DNA from: Acholoe squamosa
Lineage: Eukaryota; Annelida; Polychaeta; Phyllodocida; Polynoidae
Assembly: GCA_949317995.1 (NCBI GenBank)
Contig: OX439039.1
Coordinates: forward strand, 73,108,002 to 73,172,001
DNA length: 64,000 bases
Direction of reading: 5' to 3'
The first letter of the stretch is position 1; each line of letters opens with the position of its first letter. The notes beneath the pieces were generated by a model. That model worked only from the letters and a program-made list of their open reading frames with translations. It ran no database searches and was not told the DNA's origin. Positions 41,279 through 53,631 of the stretch are shown here, in pieces. The position numbers and the translations under genes are program-made.

Positions 41279-42204
41279 CCATTTTCAACAAGGTATTTTG
41301 TGTATCATTTATTTTTCTTGAACCAAGAGGAGAAAGTGAAATCTGGAGTACATTTCTTTTTTGGAGGGGGGTGTTCAGGCGAAACTGCAGCAATGCTATT
41401 TGGATTGCTACATGTCTAACGCTTAGTTTGTAGGGTAGTTATTATAGTGAATTAGTATTGATCATATTGGGCGATACATGTACTCCAGGCATACTTTTTC
41501 CCTTTTTCCTATTTTTTTCCCTATTTTTCATAAAAAAACTTTTTTTCTCATTTTAAGTTGTGAGTTCCTCGAATCTCAATAATTTTCATGTCATTTTTGA
41601 AGATTCTGTCAGTGACCCTGTCACTCAACATGACATTTAATGGAACGCTGAATCGGGGATGTCCTCCGGAAAAAAAAACACGGGCATGGATTTGGGGGGG
41701 GGGTGTAACTACCCTCTGGAGAGGTCTCCTTACCACAAATATGTGTTTTCATTTTCCTTAATATCCTAAATGGATCTAAGTTATGAAGTGATTCCCCGAA
41801 GTCAACAGAATACCCTGCACTGAAACACCGCTTAAATCCCCCTGTGGAGTGGAGACCTTCATGTGAGGGCATGGAGGAGCAGAATAACTTCATTGGGAGT
41901 CCATGAAGGAGGAATTCTTCCATTCTACCAGTGGGCATACCAGATTCGTAAAAGGCGACAAACTTAGGGTTTCTTGTGGCATGGGGTGAGCATGAGGGCA
42001 GCTGGTGTCCATATGCACGGGCCCAGGTCTACATGCTTGTCTTTTGCCATGGGATTCCCCCTCAGTGAACCACGTCTGAGTGATCAAAGGCTGTGGTTTG
42101 TCTGGCCCTGCCTATGGGACCAGGCAAATAAAAGAACACTTGCTATCCTTCGAAAAGAGTAGGGGAATGAAGCCCCTGTAGGGGTTTTCCCCCTCACCCC
42201 TCCT
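41279..42204. other. No confirmed gene
   Basis: Minus-strand open frames at 41621-41938 (105 codons) and 41890-42087 overlap in different frames and lack splice signals or a known motif. Otherwise nothing seen. Confidence 0.35.
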
Positions 42205-42376
42205 CATAGATTCGGTCATTCATCTCATAGATTCGGTCATTCATAGATTCGGTCACTACTGTGTCGGGCAAGCAGCATATAAATACCTGTCCAAAAAGAA
42301 AAGAAAGGACTTCATGTCCGAAATCGAATGTCTGAGTTCCTCGTTGGCCCCCGGACGTAAAACTAAACAAACAAAC
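42205..42376. repeat. SINE-like repeat, copy 3
   Basis: CTCATAGATTCGGTCATTCA, GTGTCGGGCAAGCAGCATAT and a tail CGGACGTAAAACTAAACAAA. Related to 16768 and 33231. Confidence 0.62.
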
Positions 42377-44385
42377 ACCGCTTAAAATAAAGCCAGAATG
42401 CATGTTTTGACTGATATTTTCAAAGTTTGCTCAGGAACAACTAATTGTCTGTATTACCACATACTAGCAAACCTGCTGGGAGTTTTCAGGTTTTTTAAGG
42501 GGGGGGGGGGACATTCTGTAGTGTGTTTGCCTTTATTCATCCCTTGTATGCTTTTATTCGTCCCTCTCATCATTCCCTGCCATTCCCCATGCCCTCCCTC
42601 CCTTTTGTTCTATCTGTGGTCTCCCTCTCCTGTCATTCACATATTGCCTTCCCTTTACCTTTACTTCTTTTCCTTCTGCTACTCCCTTTCTTCCCTCATA
42701 ATTAACAATAGGGGCAGATCCAGAAGACGTGATTGGGGGGAGGGCACAGACAAAATTTGGGGACATGCTACATTTCCTATAGAGTCATACTAAGGCCGAT
42801 TTTCAATGGGTTTAGGGGAGGGGAAATACATTTGCTCTAAGGTTACCCCCTGTATCAACTCCTATTTTGAACATACACATTACAAAACACGTGTGACATG
42901 TACTGGGAGAAGGGGTCTTGAAACCCCCTGCACTAAGCCCCTTTAATTTACATGGCTTGCTAGTAATAGCTTTACGATTGGGAAGAGTGGGCAGAAATTT
43001 CACCATTCCATCACCCCTACTCTCATCCTCCCCTTGCCTTGAGCCCAACTGATATTCCAACCAGTCTTACCCTGCCCTCAGTCTAATCTCACCATTCATC
43101 CACCCTTAAACCAATTGAATTTTCCTCCACTGGCCTTTAACCCAAGTCAGAATATATCATATTGTATTGTAATAGACAAGTTCTGGGGATAGAGAAAACA
43201 TGATTGCTACCCTTACAGTTACAAGGAGGATCGGCTTCATGTACTGTAAAGCATCAACAGAGTACAAGAGTCATTATATGTCATAAAAAGTAATCTATGT
43301 CTTTTCTAAAGCTGTGGTACTGCTCAGGGGAGACTGGTGCGCACTGCGAGATTTCAAGTCCAAGCAATGACGGGAGGCAATGCTGGACAGCGATGTTATA
43401 TACCCGGTACTTGCTGTGTACAGCACACCCCTTGCAGCAAGAGGATGAACATGTTTGCCCCACAGAGTCCTGCAGCAGCCTAGAGCCGCCTTTGCAGTAT
43501 ATCATAAGAGATTAGAACTGCATCTCATCTGTAGTCAAGAATATCTAGATTTCAAAATTGCATTAGACTTGGCAAGCGAGAGTGTCAAGCAAAAAACTTC
43601 TGTCCTCCAATAAATAAAACCAGCCCATAAGCAGTAGCTGGAAAATTTGTTAGTAAACTAAATATGCACCAAACACCATCCCTTTATAATTGGGGTCTAA
43701 TAATGCACCAAATGCCCTCTCGAGTTAAAATTCTTCCTGGGAGCATGCCCCCATACTGCCTACCATAGTCATTTTGCATGGCTTCGTTTCAATTACAAAT
43801 TAGTGGAGCTTAGCTTGTGAACAGCCTCTAGCCCATTCAGCGTCTTCCCATGGCTATGCACACACCTTACCCTCTTTTCCCGAAATCCTGGAACCTCCCT
43901 TTTTACAGTATTGAACATCATTTTTTTCTATTTTCTTGCCCAAAAAAGCATCAAAATTCCTATTTTTATCCTATTTTCTCGCCCAAAAAGCACTGAAATT
44001 CCAATTTTTATCCTATTTTTTCATTGGAAAAAATCCTATTTTTTTCCGGAAGGTGGCATGATGCCTGATGTACTCAGATGGCTAGTGTTCTCTAAGTGAT
44101 GCTGCCACCAGGTGAGGGATATTTGCACTCTTTCCCATACCATGGTGCATTCAGTAGGTAAGGCAGCTAGTGGGTTGGATTAGCACAATTCGATGTGTAA
44201 CAGTGTTAAACAAGCCAAATGTTTTAAGCCCTAGCTCTGTTCTACATCAATATAAAGCTTAATTTATAACATGTATGTACATAGGTGAGAAGTTTCATGT
44301 AAGTGCTTATTTATGTGTACTTATGCAACTAAAAGTTCTATTTTGATGAGGTAAAGTTAACCATGCACCAGTCTAACTGTGTATA
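42377..44385. other. No gene seen
   Basis: Contains a G run (42500), pyrimidine-rich DNA 42540-42700 and T-rich repeats with CCTATTTTT words 43910-44045. No splice-bounded frame recognised. Confidence 0.4.
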
Positions 44386-44550
44386 CAGTCAGCCCTCACT
44401 TCCTCGAATTTTCAAAATGCAAGGAAAAATGTCTGAGGAAGTAAAATATTATGTCCAAATATTATAGAAAACAGAGGAAGTTGTGAATTTTCTGTCTAAG
44501 GTAATGAGGGATCTGAGGAATTAAAGAGTCGAGGAAGTGAGAGCTGACTC
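44386..44550. mobile_element. 165-bp TA-flanked MITE (pogo/Tigger-like ends)
   Basis: TA|CAGTCAGCCCTCACTTCCTC and the inverted TCGAGGAAGTGAGAGCTGAC plus TC|TA. The size, TA duplication and CAGTCRNCCCT-type end resemble pogo/Tigger MITEs. Confidence 0.8.
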
Positions 44551-45445
44551 TACTGGAATGGCATTTTAGAGCAGGGTACTGAGTATGACATCTAGCAGAA
44601 TGCCTCTCACTTAAACACCATGTCCTTTTTTTATTACCCCGTAGTGTTATTGGGATATGAATATATAGTGTTTGGACCTTCCCCCAGGCTCACTGAATTC
44701 TATATCATTGGAAATTATTTTCTATCAATATTCATATTCAACCCTCCACTTCTAACAAGAATGGCAAGGAGGTGTTTATCTTGGCCCATGATGGATACCC
44801 GCCAAATGGTAGAGTTAACCTATCTTAAATATATGAGATTCACTTTCTAACATAATGTGTGGTCGAATTTGTGCGACAGGGCTGTATTTGTAGGTACATG
44901 TATGTTACATATCAGAATGCCACTTGTACTACAATCATACCATAGTGTAGCCCTTGGGGGAGCTGCAGTTGTGCACCATTGTATGTCTGCCTATGGTTAT
45001 TTACAGGGGCTTGATAGCCCAGCATAATGACATGTCCAATAGTTACATCATAGGGCACCAGGTAGCAGCACCTCCCAGCAACTATTTTGGCTAAGGTCTG
45101 CACATCAGGTATAAATTTAAGGACTTTGTCACAGAAATGTATGGATTGCAGTCTTCTTGATTTACTCTATCACTCATTCTGATCATGGCAAGATAGGGGG
45201 AATCTTACAAAACTCATTAGCCCTCCCAATAGGACTATAAGTTGAATCTCGTAAAAATGATACCATTTAGCTATTTTCACAATATGTGTTATAGGAAATA
45301 TCTTATATATTATACCTGTTATAATTTGATAAATGCAGGCTATATAATAAATGAATAGCTCATAGCTAATAGTTAAAAAGAATGTCTGCAGAGTAACCTC
45401 AGGACTTTGTATTGTTATGTCCTTATGCAAGACATGACTATCCTT

Positions 45446-45447
<2 letters not shown>
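44551..45447. other. No gene seen
   Basis: Unique AT-rich sequence, nothing recognised. Confidence 0.4.

Positions 45448-45524
<77 letters not shown>
45448..45524. repeat. AT dinucleotide microsatellite
   Basis: About 38 AT units. Confidence 0.98.
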
Positions 45525-45525
<1 letters not shown>

Positions 45526-47680
45526 TCTGGACTGACCAGTAGAGATCTATTGAGTGTCTATATACATAACGGGTCCATGTTAAGCTGAATATAATTGTTA
45601 CATTTCACACTTGTATTTGGGTCACTAGCATTGGGGAATGTGAAGATATGCCAACCTGCTGAAAACTGACAAAACGATTATATAAACATTATTTCTTAAA
45701 AAAAAAAAAAAAAAAGAAGTAGAGCATCTAGATCAATAATGTATATAGTTCTGGCTTTCACTTGATCTCACTTTTAATTTGAGGTGTAGAACGATGGATT
45801 TGGACAATATTTAACAATTCCGTTGGCCTAGCTACATTCAGATTACCCATGCTTCTATGATTTGGGTTCCCCAGACATGAAACAATGTAAATTAGTTTTA
45901 TCAGGTTTAATAATTGAGCATAACTCCCGATGACCGTCCATTGGCCTGGGAGAAATGGTGAGGGTTCTGGGACTGCACTGACTGCACCCCGGTATGCAGC
46001 CTATAGACTGTATGATGGGAGGTCTATTGTGATAAGTATTTGTAGAACTAAAGTGCTTCACCCGAAACGGAGACCATTGGGCTCCCCCAATAAAAAAAGA
46101 AATGGGTCCCATGCCTCTGACTACTCCTTACACCTGTATTCCTCTGAGATGAAGTTTACCCTCGAGCAACACACGGATCCTAACATACGCTAAATTGTGT
46201 TATCGTTCATAATATCCGAGAGTTAAAATAAAGTTAAGGTTCCTCATACTAGTAAGTATAATTCTCTTTTGAATAATTCATGATTTAATGCCAGCGTCGG
46301 TTCGTGGCTCCAGCAGGTGGTCGACAACCTCCATGTAGTGAATGAACTATTGTGCTCTCGGTTTACTTTGTTGATACTTCAAGTACTATTTCAGATAAAC
46401 AATAAATAAACAAGTCAATATGATAATGTAAAAAAGCACACAAACCTCCCAGGATCATACTCCATAGTATGGCACCTACATGTATAGGAACAGCATGTCT
46501 TATCTCTGACCTTTCTCTTATAAATTGAAGTCCGGAAGGCAATTTTCAATGTTTGATGGGGATTATTGATTTTTTTAAATTGATTTTGAGATCAAGTGAA
46601 TGTAATTTGAGGCAGATCGGTGAATGTATGTATGATTGTAAAAAGAAGTAGAAAAGCAAAAGAAATAGGGCAATTATTCAATCTGACATTAATTGCAATG
46701 TGTGAAAATATTTGCAGTTTTCCCTAAAAGATAAAGAGAGAGGGGTTTGGAACTAAATTCTCTTTAGCCACAAGAAAACTGTTTGTCTCTTGTCTTTACG
46801 TGATGTGCAGAGCTTAGCAGTCTACCTGGGCTGCTGAGACCATTATGCAATGATGAAATGAGTATTTACAGAAAACTTTCCTCATAAACAACCAATGCAT
46901 ACAACACGAACTGATAGTTTCCTAGTATACGGCTACAAACATAAAGGTATGGCTAGATAGAGGTTATGATATTCCTGACATTCTGTCCTTGAGGAAGGTA
47001 GACCCTCTACCCCACCCCCACCTTCCCCATGTGCTACCCGTCACTGACTCCGAGCAACTCAGGTTATGGAAAGCCTTTCCAATATCAACACACGTTGCCG
47101 CCATCATTTTGTATTGCCCCTTTGTGACAAGACACAGTTTCTGGACAGGCCGATTTAACTTGATTTGTGCAGGTCCAAAGTCGATTCCGAAGAAGGTCTC
47201 CATAGCATTTTATATGCATATAAAAGATCATGGTTAATCATTTACCATAACTTTGTTTTTGACCTACAATGTATAAGGAGGTCAGTTATTATTACATGTA
47301 TGTCTGTGTATGTTGATGATTTACACAAAGTAAATTCAAATATCCACTGAATGCTTAAAGATTAATTATCAGGTAGGAATTAGACCAATTCTTATTAAGT
47401 CCGTATCTAATTAAATCCATATCCCCATAAGGTCAATGGTATTCATGATTTTGAATACATGTTTACCATTTTATAATTCTACAATGGCTTGACATATCAG
47501 AGCAGCTGTAGAGAGAACACCTCACAGTATTCTGGTCTAAGGCATGTAGACAGTGAGTCACTCAGTAGGGCAATCTAACCACCCAGCCGCCTCACTACTG
47601 TCTATATGTCTGACATGTTTGTAGTCCCCTGATGAAAGCTACCCCATGTCTATCCATGGCCACACAAATGGGTGTGGACC
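45525..47680. other. No gene seen
   Basis: Contains a poly-A run near 45700. Short ORFs at 45855-46193 and 46964-47237 overlap on both strands and show no domain. Confidence 0.4.
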
Positions 47681-47689
47681 ACTAAATTT

Positions 47690-47900
47690 GACATGGTGAC
47701 ATGGCAATTTCTTAAAATCGACATGTGACATGAGAGGTTCTTAGAGGTGACATGGGACATGGGGATTTAAGTGACATGTGACATAACCATTTCTTAAAAT
47801 CGACATGTGACATGAGAGGTTCTTAGAGGTGACATGGGACATGAGGATTTAAGTGACATGTGACATAACCATTTCTTAAAATTGACATGTGACATGGGGG
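47690..47900. repeat. 82-bp tandem repeat built on GTGACATG
   Basis: TTTCTTAAAATCGACATGTG recurs at an exact 82-bp spacing (about 47708, 47790, 47872), with GACATGTGACATGAGAGGTT and GTGACATGGGACATG between. About 2.5 units. Confidence 0.92.
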
Positions 47901-48126
47901 ACCCCCCATCCACACCCCCACACAAGAGGAGGGCTCTGATGAACAGTAATGAAAAAAAAATACATACTAGTAGGTGATGTAAGCATCTGGTAGAGATTAT
48001 AGGGGTCTAAGTAGGCTGTTAGATTTACAACTAGCTTTCTCATAGGAAAGTTCTGGTATGCTGTACAATATGAATTTTCACAAATGAGAAAAAAATCATG
48101 GAAAGCATCATGGAAGCATGTGTCTT

Positions 48127-48132
48127 TTTATT
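48127..48132 (-). terminator. Candidate polyadenylation signal for the leftward gene
   Basis: AATAAA on the minus strand about 620 bp past the stop codon, beyond the inserted TIR element. Weak evidence, position only. Confidence 0.2.
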
Positions 48133-48291
48133 TAGTGCAGGATTACAGGCATACATAAACCGGGAAGTTATCACCTCCCCTATTTTATCGTTAAAGAAGG
48201 CAGTTTATAACACTCAATCATGGGAATATTGGAGTGCACATTAGAAAATCTTGAACTGAGAGAGAAATGTAGTGTTCCTTTATCTCCACTT

Positions 48292-48746
48292 CCCGGGGGG
48301 GGCACTCAGTTTTCTTCTGACGGGGGTGTGCGGCTGGGGCTCTGACAACCCTTACCCTTGGTAAGAGGGATTTTTGGCAAAAGGTGACCCTTGCTGAGAG
48401 GGATTTTGGTCAGAAATGTGCACAATTAAGTCTTTTATCTGAAAATTTACCCTTGATGTGAGGAATTTTTGTCAAAAGTGACCACATTTGGCAGAAATTT
48501 GAAATAAAATTCTGAAAACTGACACTTATTTGGACGCGCGGGGTCAAAATATGAGAAAAGGGACCCTTGGTGAGAGGGATTTTGCCTAAAAGTGACCCTT
48601 GGTGAGAGGGATTTTGCCTAAAAGTGACCCTTGGTGAGAGGGATTTTGACCAAAACTAGACCCTTGGTGAGAGGGATTTTGGCCAAAAAGTGGCCTTGCC
48701 AGCCGCACACCCCTGTCAGTGACATATAGTGAGTGCCCCCCCCGGG
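48292..48746. mobile_element. 455-bp TIR element with 32-bp internal repeats and 8-bp target duplication
   Basis: About 47-bp inverted ends (CCCGGGGGGGGCACTCAG; GGTGTGCGGCTGG) at 48292-48338 and 48699-48746. Both sides carry the exact 8-mer CTCCACTT (48284-48291, 48747-48754), as in hAT-type insertion. The interior has GACCCTTGGTGAGAGGGATT units at 32-bp spacing, clear in the right half and degraded in the left. Confidence 0.92.
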
Positions 48747-48752
48747 CTCCAC

Positions 48753-49529
48753 TTAACCACTCCCTCCATCTTCCTCAGCTATATCAGGAAGTATGGTATG
48801 TGACGTCACTTCCTGCTCTGTGACGTCACATGTGGAGGTAGGCATCCCAAGGTTGGATTGCATTACATCAAAAGGGGTCAACTTCTTTGTGGCATCACCT
48901 AGTTCTTCCCCCTGATTTTCGTGTTTGGCAATTAGCATGTCTGATGCTGAAATCAATTGTTTGCGTCTGCGGGTACGGCGTTGTCCAGCATTTGGAGTGG
49001 GAAGTGGAAATCCAGGGAAAGCATCCAAAGCCAGAGGTGAAAGCCGGAGTGCCACATCATCATCATTTGGTGACATCGAAATTGATGTATGTGTCTCTGT
49101 AATATTCACATCACGCTGTTTTAAGACATTAGCATCCTTGTCGCTTAGACCACTTCCAAGTGGATTCCCATTGTTTTCAGCACCAACTTTGCTTTTCGAA
49201 ACCTTGCTCATTTTTGAGTCAACAAACACCTTTTCATGTCCACCACCAAAACCACCAGGTCGGCCACTTGGCGGCTTGGCAGCATTATTGGCAGCCTTCG
49301 CGTCATCCTTTGGACTGGAAATGAGATCACAACAGGCGCAGCTTTGTCCAAGAAACTTCATGATACACTCTGACTGCCATTCAATGTCTACTGGAAGACT
49401 CCAGCGTAGACGCGGACTATTCCTCCGAGCCCTGGTTACATTATAACCAGGCAGGTCACGACGCATGCGTACAGTTACAGGAATTCCTGTACTAGGGTCA
49501 GTTACCTCCATCTTTGTCCTTTGGTGAAT
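48753..49529 (-). CDS. Terminal coding exon of an unrecognised leftward gene
   Basis: An open frame of 258 codons plus TAA on the minus strand, preceded by a good acceptor (TTATTATTACAG) at its right edge. It reads IHQRTK before the first Met (49511), in phase 0, so it is probably an internal-to-last exon with earlier exons to the right. I do not recognise the family. Visible in it: PSTGIPVTVRMRRDLPGY with an RARR-type basic start; a Cys cluster (GQSCACCD) after EWQSECIMKF; a Gly/Pro-rich linker (PSGRPGGFGGG); a Lys/Ser-rich stretch; a basic cluster RRTRRRKQLIS (possible nuclear signal or basophilic kinase site); an acidic tail ending DIAEEDGGSG. There is no signal peptide or membrane segment. 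It is the longest open frame in the window and has coding-like composition, which argues against chance. A TIR element sits directly after the stop. Confidence 0.68.
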   Translation of the reverse strand: MHQRTKMEVTDPSTGIPVTVRMRRDLPGYNVTRARRNSPRLRWSLPVDIEWQSECIMKFLGQSCACCDLISSPKDDAKAANNAAKPPSGRPGGFGGGHEKVFVDSKMSKVSKSKVGAENNGNPLGSGLSDKDANVLKQRDVNITETHTSISMSPNDDDVALRLSPLALDAFPGFPLPTPNAGQRRTRRRKQLISASDMLIAKHENQGEELGDATKKLTPFDVMQSNLGMPTSTCDVTEQEVTSHTILPDIAEEDGGSG

Positions 49530-50996
49530 CTGTAATAATAATTAAAAAGATAAGAGATTATTACACAATAGTAAACAAAGAACAATGATTGAACAATTAA
49601 AATATTAACAGGAATCTTTGTTTTCCATTTCTCACTCTATGTTAGTATACATTATGGGGTCTGTAAAGTATGTGAGTGATAGTAATGATAATTGTACAAG
49701 GCTCACACAGGCCGTCCAATGACTCATCCCATTATGCCCCTCTGCAGCATGTGGTATGAAAGATGGGGTGTATTTCAGGTGGAGACTTGTAGATACTGTT
49801 CCATAGACCATAACCTTTTACCATGGGCCATAGCTGTTTACTATATGCAATGGTATGATGAATACATGCTGTGCCTGGTATGGGTGAGATGACCCATGTA
49901 AAATTTATGGGTGACATTTTGCCTTCCTAGGAGCCCTCCCTGTGAAGAAAAAGCCCCACCCATTCTTGGCAAGCAGTACAGCCCTTGCACACTGATGTTT
50001 TTTGTTTCACATTAATTGGATGGAAAGCACACAATCTACAGGAGAAAACTATCCAATTGGTTGGAAAGTGTGTTTTGACATCCAGAAAACGTCCCAAAAC
50101 ACTTTTTGCCATTTCTGATACTTTTTTTTAATGTACCAAAATATTTCCTTGCAATGTGGGTCTAGAAAAGGATTGAGGGTACTTTCTTCTTTTTTGAGGG
50201 GGGGGGGTAATTTGGAGCAGGGCCTATTTCTTGGGAAATGATTTAGGAGTAACTATGTTTTGACAGGGTATAATTCTAACTGACACCACTTCCATCATGC
50301 AAACCCCCCTACCCATCCACACCTGTTCTAACTCATAACTTGTATCCTCCACCTCCCTCCATTGCCTTTACAGCTGACCCATTTACCACTAAGGGTTCCA
50401 CCTCTGTACCTTCCACCTTTGATGCCCTTAATTTCCATTACATCTCTCATTTCACCTCCATTACGTTACATGCAACCTGTGCTCACCCTACCTTATTTCA
50501 GAGTTCCCCAATACCATCATTGCGAAGTAGGAACATAGATCTACGTGGGCGAACAACAGCAGGGGGTTGAGGTGTATGGTTAGATGAGGCCAGAGAGACA
50601 TATTAGTTCATTACAATCTCACTAGGTGTCGTGGGTGAGTAAGGTGGTGTCAGAAACACTAATTATTATAGCTTTCATTCAGAAAATACGCAGATTGGTA
50701 GACTGGCTGCTGTCCCTAAGCTCTGGCTCATCTACTTCAGTACTTCTCCAATTCACTAGAGAGTTTTCACTTCAAAGCCTTTTACACTGTTTATTTTTCT
50801 CCTAAATTAAAATTAATTGAGGAAGTCTAGTAGATTGAGGCAACACATGGACCCATGAACTCCCAGACTAAAAATAAACTTATCAGTGACTACTTACGTC
50901 CTTTCCTCACATGGAGGATCAACCTTTTAAAGGTTAACTTCTTATAAGTGTAAGTACTGCTGATAAGACGACTGATACCTCAACTGTCTCTCTTAA
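49530..50996. other. Probable intron of the leftward gene
   Basis: No exon recognised on either strand; a pyrimidine-rich stretch at 50280-50520. Confidence 0.35.
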
Positions 50997-51152
50997 AGGG
51001 GGGCTGGCATGGAAAATTAACAACATGGGTACCGATTCAAACAGTGATCATAAAATCGCGGGAACCAGCGGAAAAATCGCGACACCCTGATTGGTCCAGG
51101 GGTGATCACGTGACTTTTTAATGCGGGCATGCATTACCATGCCAGGGCCCCT
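50997..51152. mobile_element. 156-bp TTAA-flanked MITE
   Basis: TTAA|AGGGGGGCTGGCATGG to CCATGCCAGGGCCCCT|TTAA. Interior with ATCGCGGGAACC and ATCGCGACACCC. The TTAA duplication points to a piggyBac- or Kolobok-type transposase. Confidence 0.88.
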
Positions 51153-52794
51153 TTAAGGCGCTCTACTCATCTTTTATTTTATGTGTATACCTTATTCTTT
51201 TACTTTTCAAGATGTAATATCATTTCTTGAGACCAAATACACCATTTAGTTCTCATTTTCCTAAGAGAACTCATGTATTGCTGAAATAATAATAACATCA
51301 TCATTATGTGTAAGGGATCTCTACAATTTCTATGAGTGTTACATAATCTGTGGTTTCTCTTATGATGCCGATCCCCCTGCCTAGAATAGGATATTACTAC
51401 ACATACAGACAGGAGAGCGTTTCTCCACGAATACGGGAGACCATTTATTGCAGACAGACTTTTTTCATTTCTGCTCAGATCCATGTAATCATATTGGATT
51501 TGGATGCCCATTTGCATGTGGAATTTACCCAATTTCTGTTCGAAATGGTAAGTACAAGAAACAACCAGGTAGAGGGTAGGTCCATAGGAGAGAAGGAGGA
51601 GTAACCTGGGAGAAAGATATCAATCAAATCCATAGCCTCTGAATTCTTCCTATCCTACTGCTCATCTCTTCCAATCTTAGATCCGTTTCTTCTTCTCTAA
51701 GCCTCAATCTCCTTCTCGCCATTATCTGCCCCTTTTGCTCCTAGTCCTAGTCCCTTTCTTCTCCTGGGTTTCTGAATCCTCTGTGTCCTGTGTCTGGTTA
51801 CAATTAACTTTTCTACTCTGTTGCCCCTCATCTTTGCAGTGACATTGGGCTATGCCCCTATGAAACATGTCCATAACATGTGAAGAAACAGGACCCAGGT
51901 CTCATATAAGGCTCAGTGGGCTTTGGTAAAGGATATGGCTAAGACCCTGTGATGTGGTGCCACTTCACAGGCTAAGTATACTCTTCGAGTGGGAATCCCC
52001 CTAATCAGATTCTTAAATGGGCTTCTATGTTTAGAACTAGAATATAGAATTGGTCACCTCTCGTGTGACTTTCTATGCTTGCTGTAGTGCATATAAAGCA
52101 CTGATTATCTGTGATAAAAAAATATAATATCATGTACCTTATATAGGATTGGCCTGAAGCCAGGGTGCGAATTACATGAGGTGATTTCTATGCATGCTTT
52201 AGTATCAATTCAACTAGCAATTCCAGACTTCTTGTACACCTTATAAGATTCTCTCAAAGTAATGGTGCCTTGGACGTAGACTTGCCTTATACATGCATGG
52301 CCACGCTGCCATATTTGGTTAACCACGACATTGAGAAAACCATTAAGGAATATCCTTATTTTGCCATATCCCATATTACTATCAGTGATATGATAGGCTT
52401 GTTAAAGCAACGGGTTACACATACTGCATTTTGAGAAAAGTATTTGGGATTCATATACATCCCACGCGAAATTTGCAGTAGTTCCACCTGCCAATAGTCT
52501 CCGTATCCTCCCTGTACCTTTGCCAGCTGTCCACCCCGGTCCGTGCTTACATCTATTCTTATTGTCATTTGTGTGAGAACCACTACATACCAACCATTGC
52601 ATGTGCTGCCTCAGCCAAGGAATAGGGGTATTTGTGTGTGAATGTGGTCTTAACTGCCTAAGGGACTGAAGGATATTATATCATATTAAATACACACAGT
52701 AAACAATAACTGTTGAATCTACCAGGGATTCTCATGAAACTGAAGAGTGAACCACCGTAACTGTATACCAGTGAACCAGTGTAATTTCTATAAG
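51153..52794. other. No gene seen
   Basis: AT-rich with a pyrimidine-rich zone near 51640-51800. ORFs on both strands at 51200-51604 overlap and lack support. Confidence 0.4.
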
Positions 52795-52918
52795 AAGCCC
52801 CAGGTGGCAGCACAGTGGTACACAAATGTAGAAGGAAACTCTGTGAAAATAATGACGGATCTCTGGCAACTTTGTGACGAGGATTCCATCGTTATTTCAA
52901 CAACATTCTTTTAAAGTG
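52795..52918. repeat. MITE copy related (inverted) to 36886-36985
   Basis: GTAGAAGGAAACTCTGTGAA and AAATAATGACGGATCTCTGG, then AACGA-type words, opposite in orientation to 36886. Confidence 0.62.
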
Positions 52919-52919
52919 C

Positions 52920-53110
52920 ATTGCACTTTCACCCATTAAGCCATGCATGATGACAACCCTACAGGGTTGATACACTCCCAGGGGGTGACACGGTGGGGGT
53001 GATGCTCCAATGAGGTGCTGCTGAGTCTAGTGGCCAGCACTTCGTGGGTGCACCATGGCTACCAATGGACATAATGCACTCCAGCAATAGTGGCATTTAA
53101 AGGGTTAAGA
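52920..53110. repeat. CATGATGCA-family cluster
   Basis: GCATGATGACAACCCTACAG, GATGCTCCAATGAGGTGCTG and GCCAGCACTTCGTGGGTGCA, an imperfect hairpin as at 9551. Confidence 0.55.
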
Positions 53111-53631
53111 ATCAGTGTTAGGCCTACCATGGAGTATGTACATGTATAGTTATTTGCCATCAGTACTTAAATTCTAAATAGCATGTAGACATGTGGTCTG
53201 CATTCAATATCTGACAGCTTTCATGGCCCAGTCTATAGCAGCAATTGATTTGCAAGGAAACCTTTTATTGGGAAATAAAAGAAGTGGTGGACCCAAAGTA
53301 TACCCCCTCCTTAGCACCAGGGCGCCTTCTTGATGCCTATGACTTGATCTGAGAAGGCTATGTACAATTTAGGGATCAATCTAAGCCTATAATGATACCC
53401 CCTGGATCTTTTTCAGTGACTATTTCATAAACTTGACCTGATAACCATCAATGAACATGCTGTGTGTACTGCTATAGGATTGTATGCCTCTTTTGTCAAT
53501 TCACCTAGATCTGCAGTTAAGATGTGAGGCATTTCATCAAGGATGATATAGGTTCCCTAGGATGTGTTACTGAGAGCATAGTCTATAGGAAGAGTGTAAC
53601 AGGCCACCCTCCTCTACCCCCCCCCCCTTAA

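Noticed and set aside
41621..42087. Two overlapping minus-strand ORFs that might be a frameshifted gene
   Set aside because: They lie in different frames, share no recognisable family and lack splice sites; not enough to call a pseudogene.
43281..43515. Cys-rich ORFs on both strands
   Set aside because: Overlapping on opposite strands without splice or homology support.
46964..47237. ORFs on both strands of about 80 codons
   Set aside because: No coding asymmetry or motif seen; likely chance.
48925..49446. 173-codon plus-strand ORF
   Set aside because: Antisense shadow of the minus-strand 258-codon exon, which has the acceptor and the more plausible composition.
51200..51604. 110- and 84-codon ORFs on opposite strands
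   Set aside because: They overlap each other and have no domain or splice evidence.
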